DNA of 64,000 nucleotides from Kordia periserrulae. GTDB lineage: Bacteria; Bacteroidota; Bacteroidia; Flavobacteriales; Flavobacteriaceae. Made by a program: the position numbers and the translations under genes. The notes beneath the pieces are model-generated. The model ran no database searches, had not been told where the DNA came from, and saw only the letters and a program-made list of their open reading frames with translations. This document shows, piece after piece, positions 45,308 through 54,690 of the stretch. The stretch is from positions 62,001 to 126,000 of the forward strand of contig NZ_QBKT01000005.1 of assembly GCF_003054265.1 (NCBI RefSeq), read 5' to 3'. Positions within the stretch are counted from its first letter, which is position 1, and each line of letters starts with the position of its first letter.

Positions 45308-45321
45308 TAATTTGGTATCAC

Positions 45322-45351
45322 AAAAAAACCGTTTCCAATAAATAGAAACAG
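45322..45351 (-). terminator. terminator for the 84-residue protein gene
   Basis: On the minus strand CTGTTTC and GAAACGG pair (one G-T pair) around a 9-base loop and are followed by seven Ts (A run 45322-45328), 27 bases after the stop. The stem may also act on the convergent gene. Confidence 0.7.
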
Positions 45352-45378
45352 CTTTTATAGTCATAATTTTTTAGAATT

Positions 45379-45633
45379 TTACAATTCCCACTGAAGTTTT
45401 GCTTGTCCAGACACAACTCTATATTGTAGTTGTAAGGAGTTTACATTGATGGTAACATTGATTGTTTGTCCAGGAGTTAAAGGAATCGTCGGCTTCTGTC
45501 CATCAAGTCCATAATAAGCTTCTGCTTGTGCTTGTGGAGAAAATGAAAGTTGAATCTGTGCTGGAAAACGATCTGGTGTAACTTGTGCACCACCATTGGT
45601 TCCAGGATCTAAAATTAAGGTTGAAGTACTCAT
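45379..45633 (-). CDS. small protein of unknown function
   Basis: An 84-residue protein with no signal peptide or membrane segment. It is rich in Gln, Thr and Pro (LILDPGTNGGAQVTPDRFPA, then PTIPLTPGQTINVTINVNSL) and ends VSGQAKLQWEL, suggesting a single beta-sandwich-like unit. I do not recognise a family. It lies between the two A2M genes on the same strand and ends in a terminator, and the coding frame is clean, so I think it is real. Confidence 0.6.
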   Translation of the reverse strand: MSTSTLILDPGTNGGAQVTPDRFPAQIQLSFSPQAQAEAYYGLDGQKPTIPLTPGQTINVTINVNSLQLQYRVVSGQAKLQWEL

Positions 45634-45956
45634 AATAAATTGTTGTTAAAAAAGTGATTAATAATAGGTTTGAATTGATACTGTAAAATTCAGACTTTAC
45701 AACAATATATGTAAGAGTATTAATAGCTGATTGAAAGTTCAGGTAGTTCAACACAAATAGCAAGTAGTTTAACTTGGTAAAGAAAAGCGAGTAGTATTCG
45801 CGAATGTTCCAATTCTTTTACTTTAAAACAACAAACCGTCACTTCGAGTGAAATCTCATAGAGATTTTGTATCGAGAAGTGCTTTGAAACTGAAAAACGA
45901 ATTTTCAAATTGGCACATTTTCAAATTTTCAAATCAAACAATTGTTACATTAAAAA
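45634..45956. repeat. 323-base gap with composite intergenic repeat copy 5
   Basis: No gene. The type B core is at 45838-45890. Its inner stem is AAATCTC/GAGATTT, where the other copies have AAATCTT/AAGATTT. It is flanked by CAACAAACC before and by AAATTGGCACATTTTCAAA after, also found in the other copies. The first 90 bases hold nothing recognisable beyond the leader of the 84-residue gene. Confidence 0.85.
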
Positions 45957-48900
45957 CTAATCCACTTTCACACGAATTCCTTCGCTATGACTGCTAAATT
46001 CCGGCGCGTACATGCTTTGAATGGTGGAAATTCCATTGGAAAAATCACCTTTATTGTTGACGCGTAAGTCATATTCAAATACAAAAACACCTTTTGGTAA
46101 ATAGTCAAAGAAGAAGTTCGTGCTTGCATCTTTGGTGCTTTCGTAATAGCCCAAACCATCTTGCCATTTGTATTGTGATAACACGTTTACAGGCTCAAAT
46201 CCTGCGGCGCGCATGTCTTTTAAATGAACAAATTCCATTGGTCGGTCGTTTCGAAGTTCAATGCGAACTCTTACCAAATCGCCCAATTCCAATTGCGTGT
46301 TTTCGTCGATTTCGGTAATGACTTCTCCCGAAGCATCATACGTTCGTTTGAAGAGTTTTTTGCTCAATTTTAACGACGTTTCTGCGGTTGTGATTTTGTC
46401 CAAATCTTCAAAATATTGCCAATACAATCCGCCCCAAGCGATACCTTTCCCAGTTTTGGTTAAGGTTACTTTTGCCATTTCAGGTTGTACTTCACTACCA
46501 TTCCACGAAGTTTTGAAATAACCTGTGCCAGCTTCTACTTTTACATCTTCGAGTTTTTCAGGCGAAATTTGCTGATTGCCCACCGTCACCTCAACCATGT
46601 CAGTTACCGAAAGCCAATCGCTTCCTTGCAATAATAACGCATACACAGCGTCGGCAGTAGCTTTGGTCGTAGACCAGCGATTGGTTTGCTTATTTTTCAG
46701 CAGCCAAATCTTTAAATTATCTACGGAAGTGATATCATTCGAAATTTCCGAAAATGCTTCAATCAATAACGCTTGCGTTTCAATCGGCGCCTGATACCAA
46801 TACCACGAACGTGTGTTTGCTTTCCAATACATGCCCAATTCGTCACTCGTAATGCTGTTTTCTTTGAGCGATTGTAGAATTCCGTTTGCCGTTTTTGCAC
46901 GCTTGTTTCGATGTGCAATCAACGCCATCAATCCTTTGGAATACAAACTGCGACTTAGCCAATACTTGTCAATTTGACCTAAATAATAATCGCGAATTTT
47001 TTGTGCTTCTTCCGATAAGCCAATTTCTTCAAAAAAGCTTCGCATGTACAAATAGTGCAATTGCGAATACGATAAATGGTCTTTTGATAAATCCACGCCT
47101 TTGTTGTATTTGCGAATGTCCTTGTATTCTTTGATGAATTCAGCATCCAAATATTGAATTGCTTTTCGCAATAGTTGTTGCGTGTCTTCATCTGTTTTTT
47201 CGAATACATTTAGCTTTTTTAAATGTCCAAAACCAGTGATAATATGTTGTGTGATGAATCGATTGTCGCGTCCGCCAGAAAACCAAGGGAATCCGCCAGA
47301 AGACGATTGCATTTGTTGTAATTTTTGTAGCGTGCGAGTTTCTTCATGTTGCATGCGATTGAGATCGAATAACAACGCAATTCGTTTTTTCTGAGCCGTT
47401 TCCGATTGCGCATCGCGAACCCAAGGTGTTTCTTGTAAAATCAAGGATTTTAATTCCTGATTCTTTTCTAAATTGCTCAACAACGCATCTGACGATTTCC
47501 ACTGATTGAACACTTGCTGAATTCTCGGATTGCTATTCGCGATGTGACTCGCCAATGCATTCGCGTAATAACGAGAAAACGTCTGTTCCGAACATTCATA
47601 CGGATATTCCATCAAATATGGCAACGCTTGTACCGCGTACCACGCAGGATTGGACGTAATTTCCAAACTCAGTTTATGATGCGAAAGTGTAGCCGATTTT
47701 GTTTCCGCCAATTTATCTAAGGTAAAGGTTTTTGTTTCGTTGGAACGAATCCACATTGGTAAGGTTTCCGTTACCAACATACGGTTTGACAATACTGGCA
47801 ACGCATTTTGTTCGCCGTCGCTATATTCGCCTGCTTTTGCCGTTATGGTGTATTGAATCGCTTGTAAATTCTTAGGAATGTATAGCAACCACGATACTTG
47901 TGTATTGCCTTTTGCATTTACAGAAAAGCTTTGAGAAGGTTCGCCCAAACGCGGAAATAAGGCAGGATTGATATCATTTCCCGTAAACGGATTAATCAGT
48001 TGCAACATCGCTTCTCCGTTGAGGTTTTTTTCTGAAAGATTTGAAATTTTTGTGCTAATCACTACCGCATCACCTTCGCGGACAAAACGCGGTGCATTTG
48101 GCAACACCATCAATTCTTTTTGCGTGACTGTGGTCAGCGTTTTGGTTGCCGAATGCAATTCTTTCGTATGTGCTAGCAACTGCAATTTCCACTTCGTCAA
48201 CGCTTCTGGAGTGGTAAAGGTAAACGATACATTTCCTTCGCTGTCTGTTTGTAGTTGTGGAAAGAAAAAGGCGGTTTCCTGTAGATTTTTTCGAGGAACA
48301 ATAGCTTCTTTTTGTGTTGTTTCGCCAATGCTTTTTGGGTCTTTAGCATTTAAAAGTGTGGCAACTGCAGTTTTTTTATCATTTTCTACTTCAACTGAAA
48401 AAGCCAATGCTTCTTCACTTTCTTCCTCAACCTCATCCATAACAACTTCTTCTGCTACAGGTACTGCCATTTTTCGTTCCACCATGCTGTTAGACTCATA
48501 AGCAATACCTTTTCGATACATTCTTCCATAACTAGAAAAATACAATCCAAACCAATTGAGTTGGTCAAAACGTTGCGGATTGTATACCACGCTTTTGTAT
48601 GGATTGAACGAATCACCAAAACGTGTAATATCAAAACTTCTACCCGCATTGATATTGAAATAGCTGTAATATACAGGCTTGTTAATCGGATTAAAATTCC
48701 AATCATGCGTTCTGAATTCGTCTAAAGAAGCATCGTACATACTTGCCAATAGTTCAGCAGTTACTTTTTCTCCTTTAGCACCTTTGACTTTAAAACTCCA
48801 AGTTTCTTCTTCGTTTGGTTTTAGTTTGTCTCTAAAAGTAGTCGTTTCAATAGTCAAGTCCGACGGCGGATATTCCACCATTATTAAAAGTTGCTTATTG

Positions 48901-51900
48901 ATAAAGCTGTTAAAAATGGTTGCAGAACAATGAATTTGGAATCCGCCTTCATCTTCCTTTTTAACAGGAATTCGCAAGGTTTGTTTGCCATCTTCTAGTG
49001 AGATAACGTACGAGTTTACAATTTTTTTATTTTTTTCAACATCAACCGTTACAGTCATGAGTTTGCTTGCCGATTTTAAGGTAAGTACCACTTCTTCATT
49101 CGGAAGATAGGAATCTTTATCAGTAGCCACTTCCAGCAAGGCATTGTCGGCCGCTGTTTTGTCTTTTGAGTTGTGAACTTCTGTATATACAATGTCTTTT
49201 ATTTCATAACCATTGGCATCGGTAGTACTAATTTCAACTACATATTTTCCAGATTCCCAACGTTTAAGTTTGCCGAGTTCGAGTTGTGCTTTTTCACTTG
49301 TATCGAAGTTTTCGTCAAATACTTTTTTACCTTTTTTCCACGATTTAAAATCTTGTTCGTCTTCTGAATACGCTTCATGTGGAAAGAGTTTTTTAAATTC
49401 TTTTTCTGAAATGGACAGGTAATCTGGAACTTTGTAAGGACGTTCGCGCAACACACGATTTGGCGCTTGTAATTTGTGAATGGTCACCGTACCTTTTGCA
49501 GAAACTTTTTCACCATTTAGATTTTTTGTGATGATTTTTACCGTGTAATCACGTTTGGAGGCATCTAGTTTTTTATCAATAACCACATTGGCTTGTAAAC
49601 TGTGATAGCCTACTCGCACATCGGTGGAAGCACTACGCGTTTCTCCATTGATATCGGTAATATCTGCCGTAATGGCATAATCGAATATTGGTAATAATTT
49701 TTTTGAAGTACTAGCGTCAGGAATCGCTTTGAATGTAATTTCAAAATTCCCATTGGCGTCCGTAATGGTTTCACCACTTGTAATTTGCTGAGAGCTCGAA
49801 TTGATATATGGATATCGCCAATAAATCCATTGCGGATAGCGAGGCGTTCGTTTTACAGAATAGGTTACTTTGGCATCCGAAATAGAACTTCCTGCAAACG
49901 CCATAGCATTTCCATTCACAGCTACAGTATCATTCACAGCAAAGGTTTTGGTAATTGGTAAAAATTTGGCTTCAAATTTTGGACGTTTGTATTCTTCAAC
50001 TGAAAAATAAGTGCTTCCCAAATTGTCTTTGCCTTTGGAAGCATGTATGGAAAAATTTCCTGTTAAGCCATTATTCGGAATGATAAATTCACTTTTAAAC
50101 GAACCGTATTCGTTGGTCACTAAAGATTGTTCACTTACCACTTGGTAATTGGCATCGCGCAATAGTACGGTTACTTTTTCATTTGGCAGAATTGTGGATT
50201 TTGTGCCTTCTTTGCGAACTAAAATTCCTTTGAAGTGCGCTGTTTGTGAAGGTCTGTAAATACTTCTGTCGGTAAATAAGAAAAGAGTTTCTTGCGGCTC
50301 TATTTTATCTGAAATAAATCGTTTTGTATAGGAGAAATCATCAAAATAAGCGATATCATTCGCTGTGGTAACTTTAATATTAAGGTCATAAAAACGATCG
50401 TTGTAGTCCGCTTCTAATACAGCACTTCCCGTTGCATCTGTAGTTTGTGTTTGCGTTTCTCTTGCGCCTCTATATTTTTTTTGATATGAAAATTCTATGG
50501 CTTGATTCTCTATAGGTTTTCCATTATTTCGATTGGTCAACTGAAAAATATATTCACTAATTGTTTTTTTGTGCGTAATAACAATATCAGTCACTTGAAT
50601 GATATCGGTAGCAAAAAACGTTTTGTGGAGTTCTTCCGTATGCGAAGCTGTTAGCATATAAAAACCGTTTTGCAATGGCGGAACGGCTATTTCCGTGCGG
50701 TGAAAATGATAATCATTTTCAGTAGGCAACGTAGCATTCCAGTTTTTGCTTACAGGTAATTTGTTGATGAAAGCTTGTTGTTCTTCTTTTCTGTATAATT
50801 TGCTGTAGTTTTTTAATTGCTCGTGCGTTATCCTACGAACAGTAAAAAAGAGTTTTTCTACATTTTTATAGTTGATGGACATTCTAGAATAATTGCCAAT
50901 TGGAATGACACTTTCTGTAGTGATTGAAAAGTCTTTTTTTAGAATGATTCTTTTAAGATTTTGACATCTTTTAGCAGCAGCACTTTCAGGAAACTTAGTA
51001 ATAACTTCATCACAAAGTGTTACTGCTTTTTGATATTTCCATTGGTGTTTTTCAGGATTTTCTGTGGAGTACAGGTCTCCTAATTCCTTATACAATTGCG
51101 CCGTTTCAGCGTCATACATTCCTGAGTATGGATGTGTATTGTATGTTGTTTTTTCATTTTGAAAAATCTCAATGAGTTTTTCTTTGGCATTGTCAAAATT
51201 TGCTTTTGCTACGATATATTGTAAGCGTTCAATATTGACATTAATCAACGCTTCTGGCGATTTGTCTTTTAAGTGAAAACGAATCAAGTCTTGATAGAGT
51301 TGCAGCGCTTTAAATTCCCGCGAAAGCGAATCTTTTGTTGTTATATTTAATTCCGCAAATAATTCCGCATCGCATAGATATTCTTCGTTGTCAATTTTGA
51401 AAGTTTCTTCGGGTTTTGTGATGGTGATTTCAGTCGATTTGTAAAATTCTAAGGCATTGTGCGCTAAAAAATCATACACCGTTGGGCGAAATTTTTTAGA
51501 CCCTTCTTGCATGATGAGAATAGCATCAAATTCACTTAAATCTACTTTTTGTAATTGATTGGCATTTTTCAACGATGCGTCTAAATGCATTCCAATTTCA
51601 GTAAAGATTGTTTGTAAATCCCACGTTCTGAAATCGTTTGTGTCAACCTTTTCTTTGGTTTTTGTGCGATTGTAAAATTTATAACGATTCGATTTGAAAT
51701 ACTGCCAATACAGCTGTCCTAAAATGCTTTGCAAGATGTTTTTGGTGGGAAAGGATTGTGAGGCAATTTCCGCTTTTAACGAATTGATAATCGTCAATTC
51801 CGCATCTTCTTCTAGCGTCAATTGATAATTGGATTTGTGTAAAAAAGCTTTGACAATTTGCGGATTGTTTTGCTCTTTTTTAGCCAACGCATAAATTTCA

Positions 51901-52040
51901 GAAGCCTTTTTAAAAGCTGATTTTGTCAATCCCTTTTTCTCTAAATTGGTCACTTCTTTCCACAGTTGCACATACTTTTCTTGTGCGTTTGCGAATTGAC
52001 TAAATAATACAATCATAAATATGGCGAGTACGTTTTTCAT
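45957..52040 (-). CDS. giant alpha-2-macroglobulin family protein
   Basis: A 2027-residue exported protein, paralogous along its length to the chimeric A2M encoded downstream. The start is set at 52040 (MKNVLAIFMIVLFSQFANAQ), a clean signal peptide; the in-frame ATG at 52097 adds 19 non-signal residues. The MG2 domain contains FTDRSIYRPSQTAHFKGIL, and the A2M domain begins RKNLQETAFFFPQL. The thioester site is Cys1483-Ser-Glu-Gln1486 in YPYECSEQTFSRYY. Before the A2M domain, where its paralogue has a plug, there is an acidic linker (EEVVMDEVEEESEEALAF) that could be the bait. The C-terminus matches the paralogue (YKWQDGLGYYESTKDASTNF). Likely a periplasmic or surface protease trap. Confidence 0.93.
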   Translation of the reverse strand: MKNVLAIFMIVLFSQFANAQEKYVQLWKEVTNLEKKGLTKSAFKKASEIYALAKKEQNNPQIVKAFLHKSNYQLTLEEDAELTIINSLKAEIASQSFPTKNILQSILGQLYWQYFKSNRYKFYNRTKTKEKVDTNDFRTWDLQTIFTEIGMHLDASLKNANQLQKVDLSEFDAILIMQEGSKKFRPTVYDFLAHNALEFYKSTEITITKPEETFKIDNEEYLCDAELFAELNITTKDSLSREFKALQLYQDLIRFHLKDKSPEALINVNIERLQYIVAKANFDNAKEKLIEIFQNEKTTYNTHPYSGMYDAETAQLYKELGDLYSTENPEKHQWKYQKAVTLCDEVITKFPESAAAKRCQNLKRIILKKDFSITTESVIPIGNYSRMSINYKNVEKLFFTVRRITHEQLKNYSKLYRKEEQQAFINKLPVSKNWNATLPTENDYHFHRTEIAVPPLQNGFYMLTASHTEELHKTFFATDIIQVTDIVITHKKTISEYIFQLTNRNNGKPIENQAIEFSYQKKYRGARETQTQTTDATGSAVLEADYNDRFYDLNIKVTTANDIAYFDDFSYTKRFISDKIEPQETLFLFTDRSIYRPSQTAHFKGILVRKEGTKSTILPNEKVTVLLRDANYQVVSEQSLVTNEYGSFKSEFIIPNNGLTGNFSIHASKGKDNLGSTYFSVEEYKRPKFEAKFLPITKTFAVNDTVAVNGNAMAFAGSSISDAKVTYSVKRTPRYPQWIYWRYPYINSSSQQITSGETITDANGNFEITFKAIPDASTSKKLLPIFDYAITADITDINGETRSASTDVRVGYHSLQANVVIDKKLDASKRDYTVKIITKNLNGEKVSAKGTVTIHKLQAPNRVLRERPYKVPDYLSISEKEFKKLFPHEAYSEDEQDFKSWKKGKKVFDENFDTSEKAQLELGKLKRWESGKYVVEISTTDANGYEIKDIVYTEVHNSKDKTAADNALLEVATDKDSYLPNEEVVLTLKSASKLMTVTVDVEKNKKIVNSYVISLEDGKQTLRIPVKKEDEGGFQIHCSATIFNSFINKQLLIMVEYPPSDLTIETTTFRDKLKPNEEETWSFKVKGAKGEKVTAELLASMYDASLDEFRTHDWNFNPINKPVYYSYFNINAGRSFDITRFGDSFNPYKSVVYNPQRFDQLNWFGLYFSSYGRMYRKGIAYESNSMVERKMAVPVAEEVVMDEVEEESEEALAFSVEVENDKKTAVATLLNAKDPKSIGETTQKEAIVPRKNLQETAFFFPQLQTDSEGNVSFTFTTPEALTKWKLQLLAHTKELHSATKTLTTVTQKELMVLPNAPRFVREGDAVVISTKISNLSEKNLNGEAMLQLINPFTGNDINPALFPRLGEPSQSFSVNAKGNTQVSWLLYIPKNLQAIQYTITAKAGEYSDGEQNALPVLSNRMLVTETLPMWIRSNETKTFTLDKLAETKSATLSHHKLSLEITSNPAWYAVQALPYLMEYPYECSEQTFSRYYANALASHIANSNPRIQQVFNQWKSSDALLSNLEKNQELKSLILQETPWVRDAQSETAQKKRIALLFDLNRMQHEETRTLQKLQQMQSSSGGFPWFSGGRDNRFITQHIITGFGHLKKLNVFEKTDEDTQQLLRKAIQYLDAEFIKEYKDIRKYNKGVDLSKDHLSYSQLHYLYMRSFFEEIGLSEEAQKIRDYYLGQIDKYWLSRSLYSKGLMALIAHRNKRAKTANGILQSLKENSITSDELGMYWKANTRSWYWYQAPIETQALLIEAFSEISNDITSVDNLKIWLLKNKQTNRWSTTKATADAVYALLLQGSDWLSVTDMVEVTVGNQQISPEKLEDVKVEAGTGYFKTSWNGSEVQPEMAKVTLTKTGKGIAWGGLYWQYFEDLDKITTAETSLKLSKKLFKRTYDASGEVITEIDENTQLELGDLVRVRIELRNDRPMEFVHLKDMRAAGFEPVNVLSQYKWQDGLGYYESTKDASTNFFFDYLPKGVFVFEYDLRVNNKGDFSNGISTIQSMYAPEFSSHSEGIRVKVD

Positions 52041-52344
52041 TCGTTTAAAAATTTGGTCAAAATGTAAAAATCTATTGTCTGTTATGTAAAACTTCAATCA
52101 AATTCTTTACGTATGTAAAATAAGGATTTTAATCATAACATGGTTTACTTCTGTGTTATTAATCGCAAAGAACATTCCAAGATGTAAAATGTTAAGATTA
52201 TTTTATAAAACAAATCCTTTTCGAAATAGTATCTTTGGAATGAAAAGTGATACATGTGTTGATAAAAAAACAAAGTAAAAGTATCGTTTGTAGTTTGTAA
52301 AATGGCAGACTACAATTTGAATTCTACAAAATCGAAAAAACGAA
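52041..52344. promoter_or_regulatory. divergent promoter region, A2M and TPR genes
   Basis: A 304-base AT-rich gap between two divergent starts. On the plus strand TATCTTTG (52230-52237) is a full -7 match, 107 bases before the TPR gene. On the minus strand TACATTTT, near 52065, is a partial -7 match close to the A2M start. Nothing else was recognised. Confidence 0.4.
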
Positions 52345-53298
52345 ATGAAGCATTATTTTTTAGTCCTTTTGTGCATTCCGATGTTTTGCCTAAGTCAAAC
52401 CACAGAAGAAACCGTAGCGCAATTATTCGACAAAAAGCAATATAGTAAAGCAGAAACTATCTTAAAAGAAGCAGTGGCAGCCTCTCCAAATAATCGTCAA
52501 TTAATTGAATTATTGGGCGATGCATACGGATACCAAAAAAAGTGGGACGGTGCGATTGAAAATTATGAGAAACTGGTTGAAATGGACGATTTTAATGCAA
52601 ATTATCACTACAAATATGGCGGTGCTAAAGGCATGAAAGCTTTGGAAGTGAATAAATTTAAAGCCTTAGGTTTGATTGGCGATGTAAAACGTGCTTTTAA
52701 ACGTGCTGCTGAACTCGACCCAACACATATTGATGTCCGTTGGGCAATGGTAGAGTTATACATGCAGTTGCCTGGAATCGTTGGCGGAAGCTATAAAAAG
52801 TCCATGAAATACGCGAACGAATTGGAAAATCTTTCTAAAGTTGATGGCTATTTGGCAAAAGGATATATTTACGAGTACGATGATGAGCCAAAAAAGGCGG
52901 AAGAATATTATAAAAAAGCGATTGAAGTTGGTGGTTCTATGACCTGTTATGACAAGTTGACCAATTTGTATGTAAAGGAAAATCAACCTTTAAAAGCGAT
53001 TGCTAATTTGGAGAAATCGCATACCAAACACCAACGAAATGCGATGCATTATCAAATTGGAAAAGTGGCTGCCGATTATAATATTCAGCTCGAAAAAGGG
53101 GAGAAGTGCTTGTATTTATACATTACCAATTACACGTCTAAAGATGGCGTTCCTGTATGTTGGGCATACTATCGTTTGTCACAAATTTTCAAGCATAAAG
53201 GCAACAAACAAAAGGCGTTGGAGTGGATTAACAAAGCTTTAGCGGAAGAAAAATTAGACCCTTTTACAGAACATAAAGCGGAAGTGTTGGCGATGTAG
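52345..53298 (+). CDS. exported tetratricopeptide repeat protein
   Basis: A 317-residue protein with a signal peptide (MKHYFLVLLCIPMFCLSQ). TPR-like helix pairs run through most of it: YSKAETILKEAVAASPNNRQ, WDGAIENYEKLVEMDDFN, DVKRAFKRAAELDPTHIDV, PKKAEEYYKKAIEVGG, PLKAIANLEKSHTKH and KQKALEWINKALAEEKLD. TPRs mediate protein-protein contact, so it is likely a periplasmic scaffold. It is divergent from an A2M gene. A functional link is possible but not shown. Confidence 0.85.
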   Translation: MKHYFLVLLCIPMFCLSQTTEETVAQLFDKKQYSKAETILKEAVAASPNNRQLIELLGDAYGYQKKWDGAIENYEKLVEMDDFNANYHYKYGGAKGMKALEVNKFKALGLIGDVKRAFKRAAELDPTHIDVRWAMVELYMQLPGIVGGSYKKSMKYANELENLSKVDGYLAKGYIYEYDDEPKKAEEYYKKAIEVGGSMTCYDKLTNLYVKENQPLKAIANLEKSHTKHQRNAMHYQIGKVAADYNIQLEKGEKCLYLYITNYTSKDGVPVCWAYYRLSQIFKHKGNKQKALEWINKALAEEKLDPFTEHKAEVLAM

Positions 53299-53301
53299 GA
53301 A

Positions 53302-53613
53302 TTATACTTTTTTTAGAAAATCTCTAAGTTTTTTTGCATCTTGTCGATTATCCCAAAAAGCAACAATTATAATTGCTGATTTTTCTAATTTATATATAAT
53401 TGAGTAGTGTTTTAAAGAAACCAATCTTAACATTTTGAATTGAATTTCTTTTCCAATTTCTGGTTGCTTTTTTAAAATTTTTGTTCGTTCTCGTATAGCG
53501 AGATTTAACTTTTTTGAGTATGAATTACTCTTATTTCTTTGATTCCAATATTCAAAAATATAATCTCTTTGTTTTTCGGCAGTTGCTGTCCAGAACAATT
53601 TTAATTCATCCAT
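53302..53613 (-). CDS. RelE/ParE family toxin
   Basis: A 103-residue toxin-type protein. Family features are the helix pair FWTATAEKQRDYIFEYWNQR and KLNLAIRERTKILKKQPEIG, and the strand end YSIIYKLEKSAIIIVAFWDN followed by RQDAKKLRDFL. RelE proteins cut mRNA on the ribosome, and ParE proteins poison gyrase; the sequence alone does not decide. It overlaps the antitoxin gene by 13 bases. Confidence 0.88.
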   Translation of the reverse strand: MDELKLFWTATAEKQRDYIFEYWNQRNKSNSYSKKLNLAIRERTKILKKQPEIGKEIQFKMLRLVSLKHYSIIYKLEKSAIIIVAFWDNRQDAKKLRDFLKKV

Positions 53614-53834
53614 TTAGCATCTTTTTCTTCTAAATCAGCTTCTGAGATAAGTTTACCTTCTTTTATATCTTCTTCACTCATTAGCAACATTTCAATTTGA
53701 TAAGAATCAAAAGTAAGTTCTTGCTCAGTTTCACTTGAACTAATCATATTTTCCAAGTCAAAAAGTAGTTTTTTATTTTTTGTCAAAAGAATCCTATCAA
53801 TAAGTCTATTCTTAATATTATCTAAAGTTGCCAT
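53601..53834 (-). CDS. antitoxin partner of the RelE/ParE toxin
   Basis: A 77-residue acidic protein lying directly before the toxin gene and overlapping it, the usual antitoxin-first order. The N-terminal helix (LDNIKNRLIDRILLTKNKKL) is followed by YQIEMLLMSEEDIKEGKLIS and EADLEEKDAKWMN, the pattern of small Bacteroidota antitoxins. The C-terminal half should wrap the toxin. Its short N-terminus is not a clear DNA-binding fold, so autoregulation is uncertain. Confidence 0.85.
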   Translation of the reverse strand: MATLDNIKNRLIDRILLTKNKKLLFDLENMISSSETEQELTFDSYQIEMLLMSEEDIKEGKLISEADLEEKDAKWMN

Positions 53835-53945
53835 GTTCTTTTTTATTAAAATTCGTGATTTTTATTGTTTCTGCCAAAACTGGACTCTGATTTTTCTCAA
53901 TCTTGTATTTTTATGTAGTAATAACGCATTAATTTGCAAAAGTGT

Positions 53946-53996
53946 TTATCGCTTCGTTCAAATTCGTAAATTCAAATCCAAGTCATTCAGAATCGC
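53946..53996 (-). pseudogene. degenerate copy of the DUF3137 gene tail
   Basis: Over 51 bases this agrees at about 46 positions with 54691-54741, the last 17 codons of the DUF3137 gene on the same strand. Read on the minus strand it gives AILNDLDLNLRI then a stop in place of Trp, then TKR and the old stop. It lies just after the 2OG oxygenase gene, so the oxygenase gene is flanked by direct repeats of this tail. Confidence 0.85.
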
Positions 53997-54015
53997 TAAA
54001 AATGTTTGATTTCGC

Positions 54016-54603
54016 TTATCTGTAGGGTGGTCCTGAAACCCAACCGACTATGGATTGTCGTATTCCTTTTGTGATTGGAGTAACGCGATGCATGATAAAT
54101 GAAGGGAAAATAACAATTGTTCCTTTTTCTCTAGGCGCTTTTACAATTTTTTGATTAATCATAAATTCCAAATCACCACCTTCGTACTCATCTGGATTTG
54201 ATAATTGAATGGTCATGCTTAATTTTCGAGCAGAAATTTCTCCTGCGCCAAAATCCAAATGCCAATCAAAAAAATCACCTTCCGAGTAGCGTGTTAGTTG
54301 TAATTCTTGATGAAAACCAAGCAAGTCAAACCAATATCGTTCGTTGTTACAACTCATAGCAAGTCCCGCTAATTTTTGGTAAATCCAATCATTTTCTTTG
54401 GTATTTTCAATAAACATTACAGAACTTTTTCGTAATTCGTCATCATATTTGTTGTCTCCTGCGAGTGTTGCTTTAATGGTTTTAGTATCGTCCCAAAAGC
54501 TGAGAATTCGGTCCACTTCATGCGGAAGAAATAAGCCTTGATAATACACAAACTCTGCAAAATTATGCTTTAAAGGAAGTCCAAATGAGTAATTAATTGC
54601 CAT
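54016..54603 (-). CDS. 2OG-Fe(II) dioxygenase (prolyl-4-hydroxylase-like)
   Basis: A 195-residue oxygenase that uses 2-oxoglutarate and Fe(II). The iron ligands are His and Asp in FFDWHLDFGAG and a distal His in FIMHRVTPITKG, followed by RQSIVGWVSG, where the Arg binds 2-oxoglutarate. LSMTIQLSNPDEYEGGDLEF is the typical core strand pair of the PKHD/P4H group. The substrate is unknown. The gene is embedded between the DUF3137 gene and a duplicated fragment of that gene's tail, which suggests it arrived there later. Confidence 0.9.
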   Translation of the reverse strand: MAINYSFGLPLKHNFAEFVYYQGLFLPHEVDRILSFWDDTKTIKATLAGDNKYDDELRKSSVMFIENTKENDWIYQKLAGLAMSCNNERYWFDLLGFHQELQLTRYSEGDFFDWHLDFGAGEISARKLSMTIQLSNPDEYEGGDLEFMINQKIVKAPREKGTIVIFPSFIMHRVTPITKGIRQSIVGWVSGPPYR

Positions 54604-54690
54604 GTTACAAAGGATTTTTTAAAAAAAACAAGATAGGGAAATTATTGACATATTTTTTGGTGTAGCACTGATGAATTGAGTTGTGAAAAA

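Noticed and set aside
52097-52098. Upstream ATG at 52097 as the A2M start
   Set aside because: It puts 19 polar residues before a perfect signal peptide that begins at 52040.
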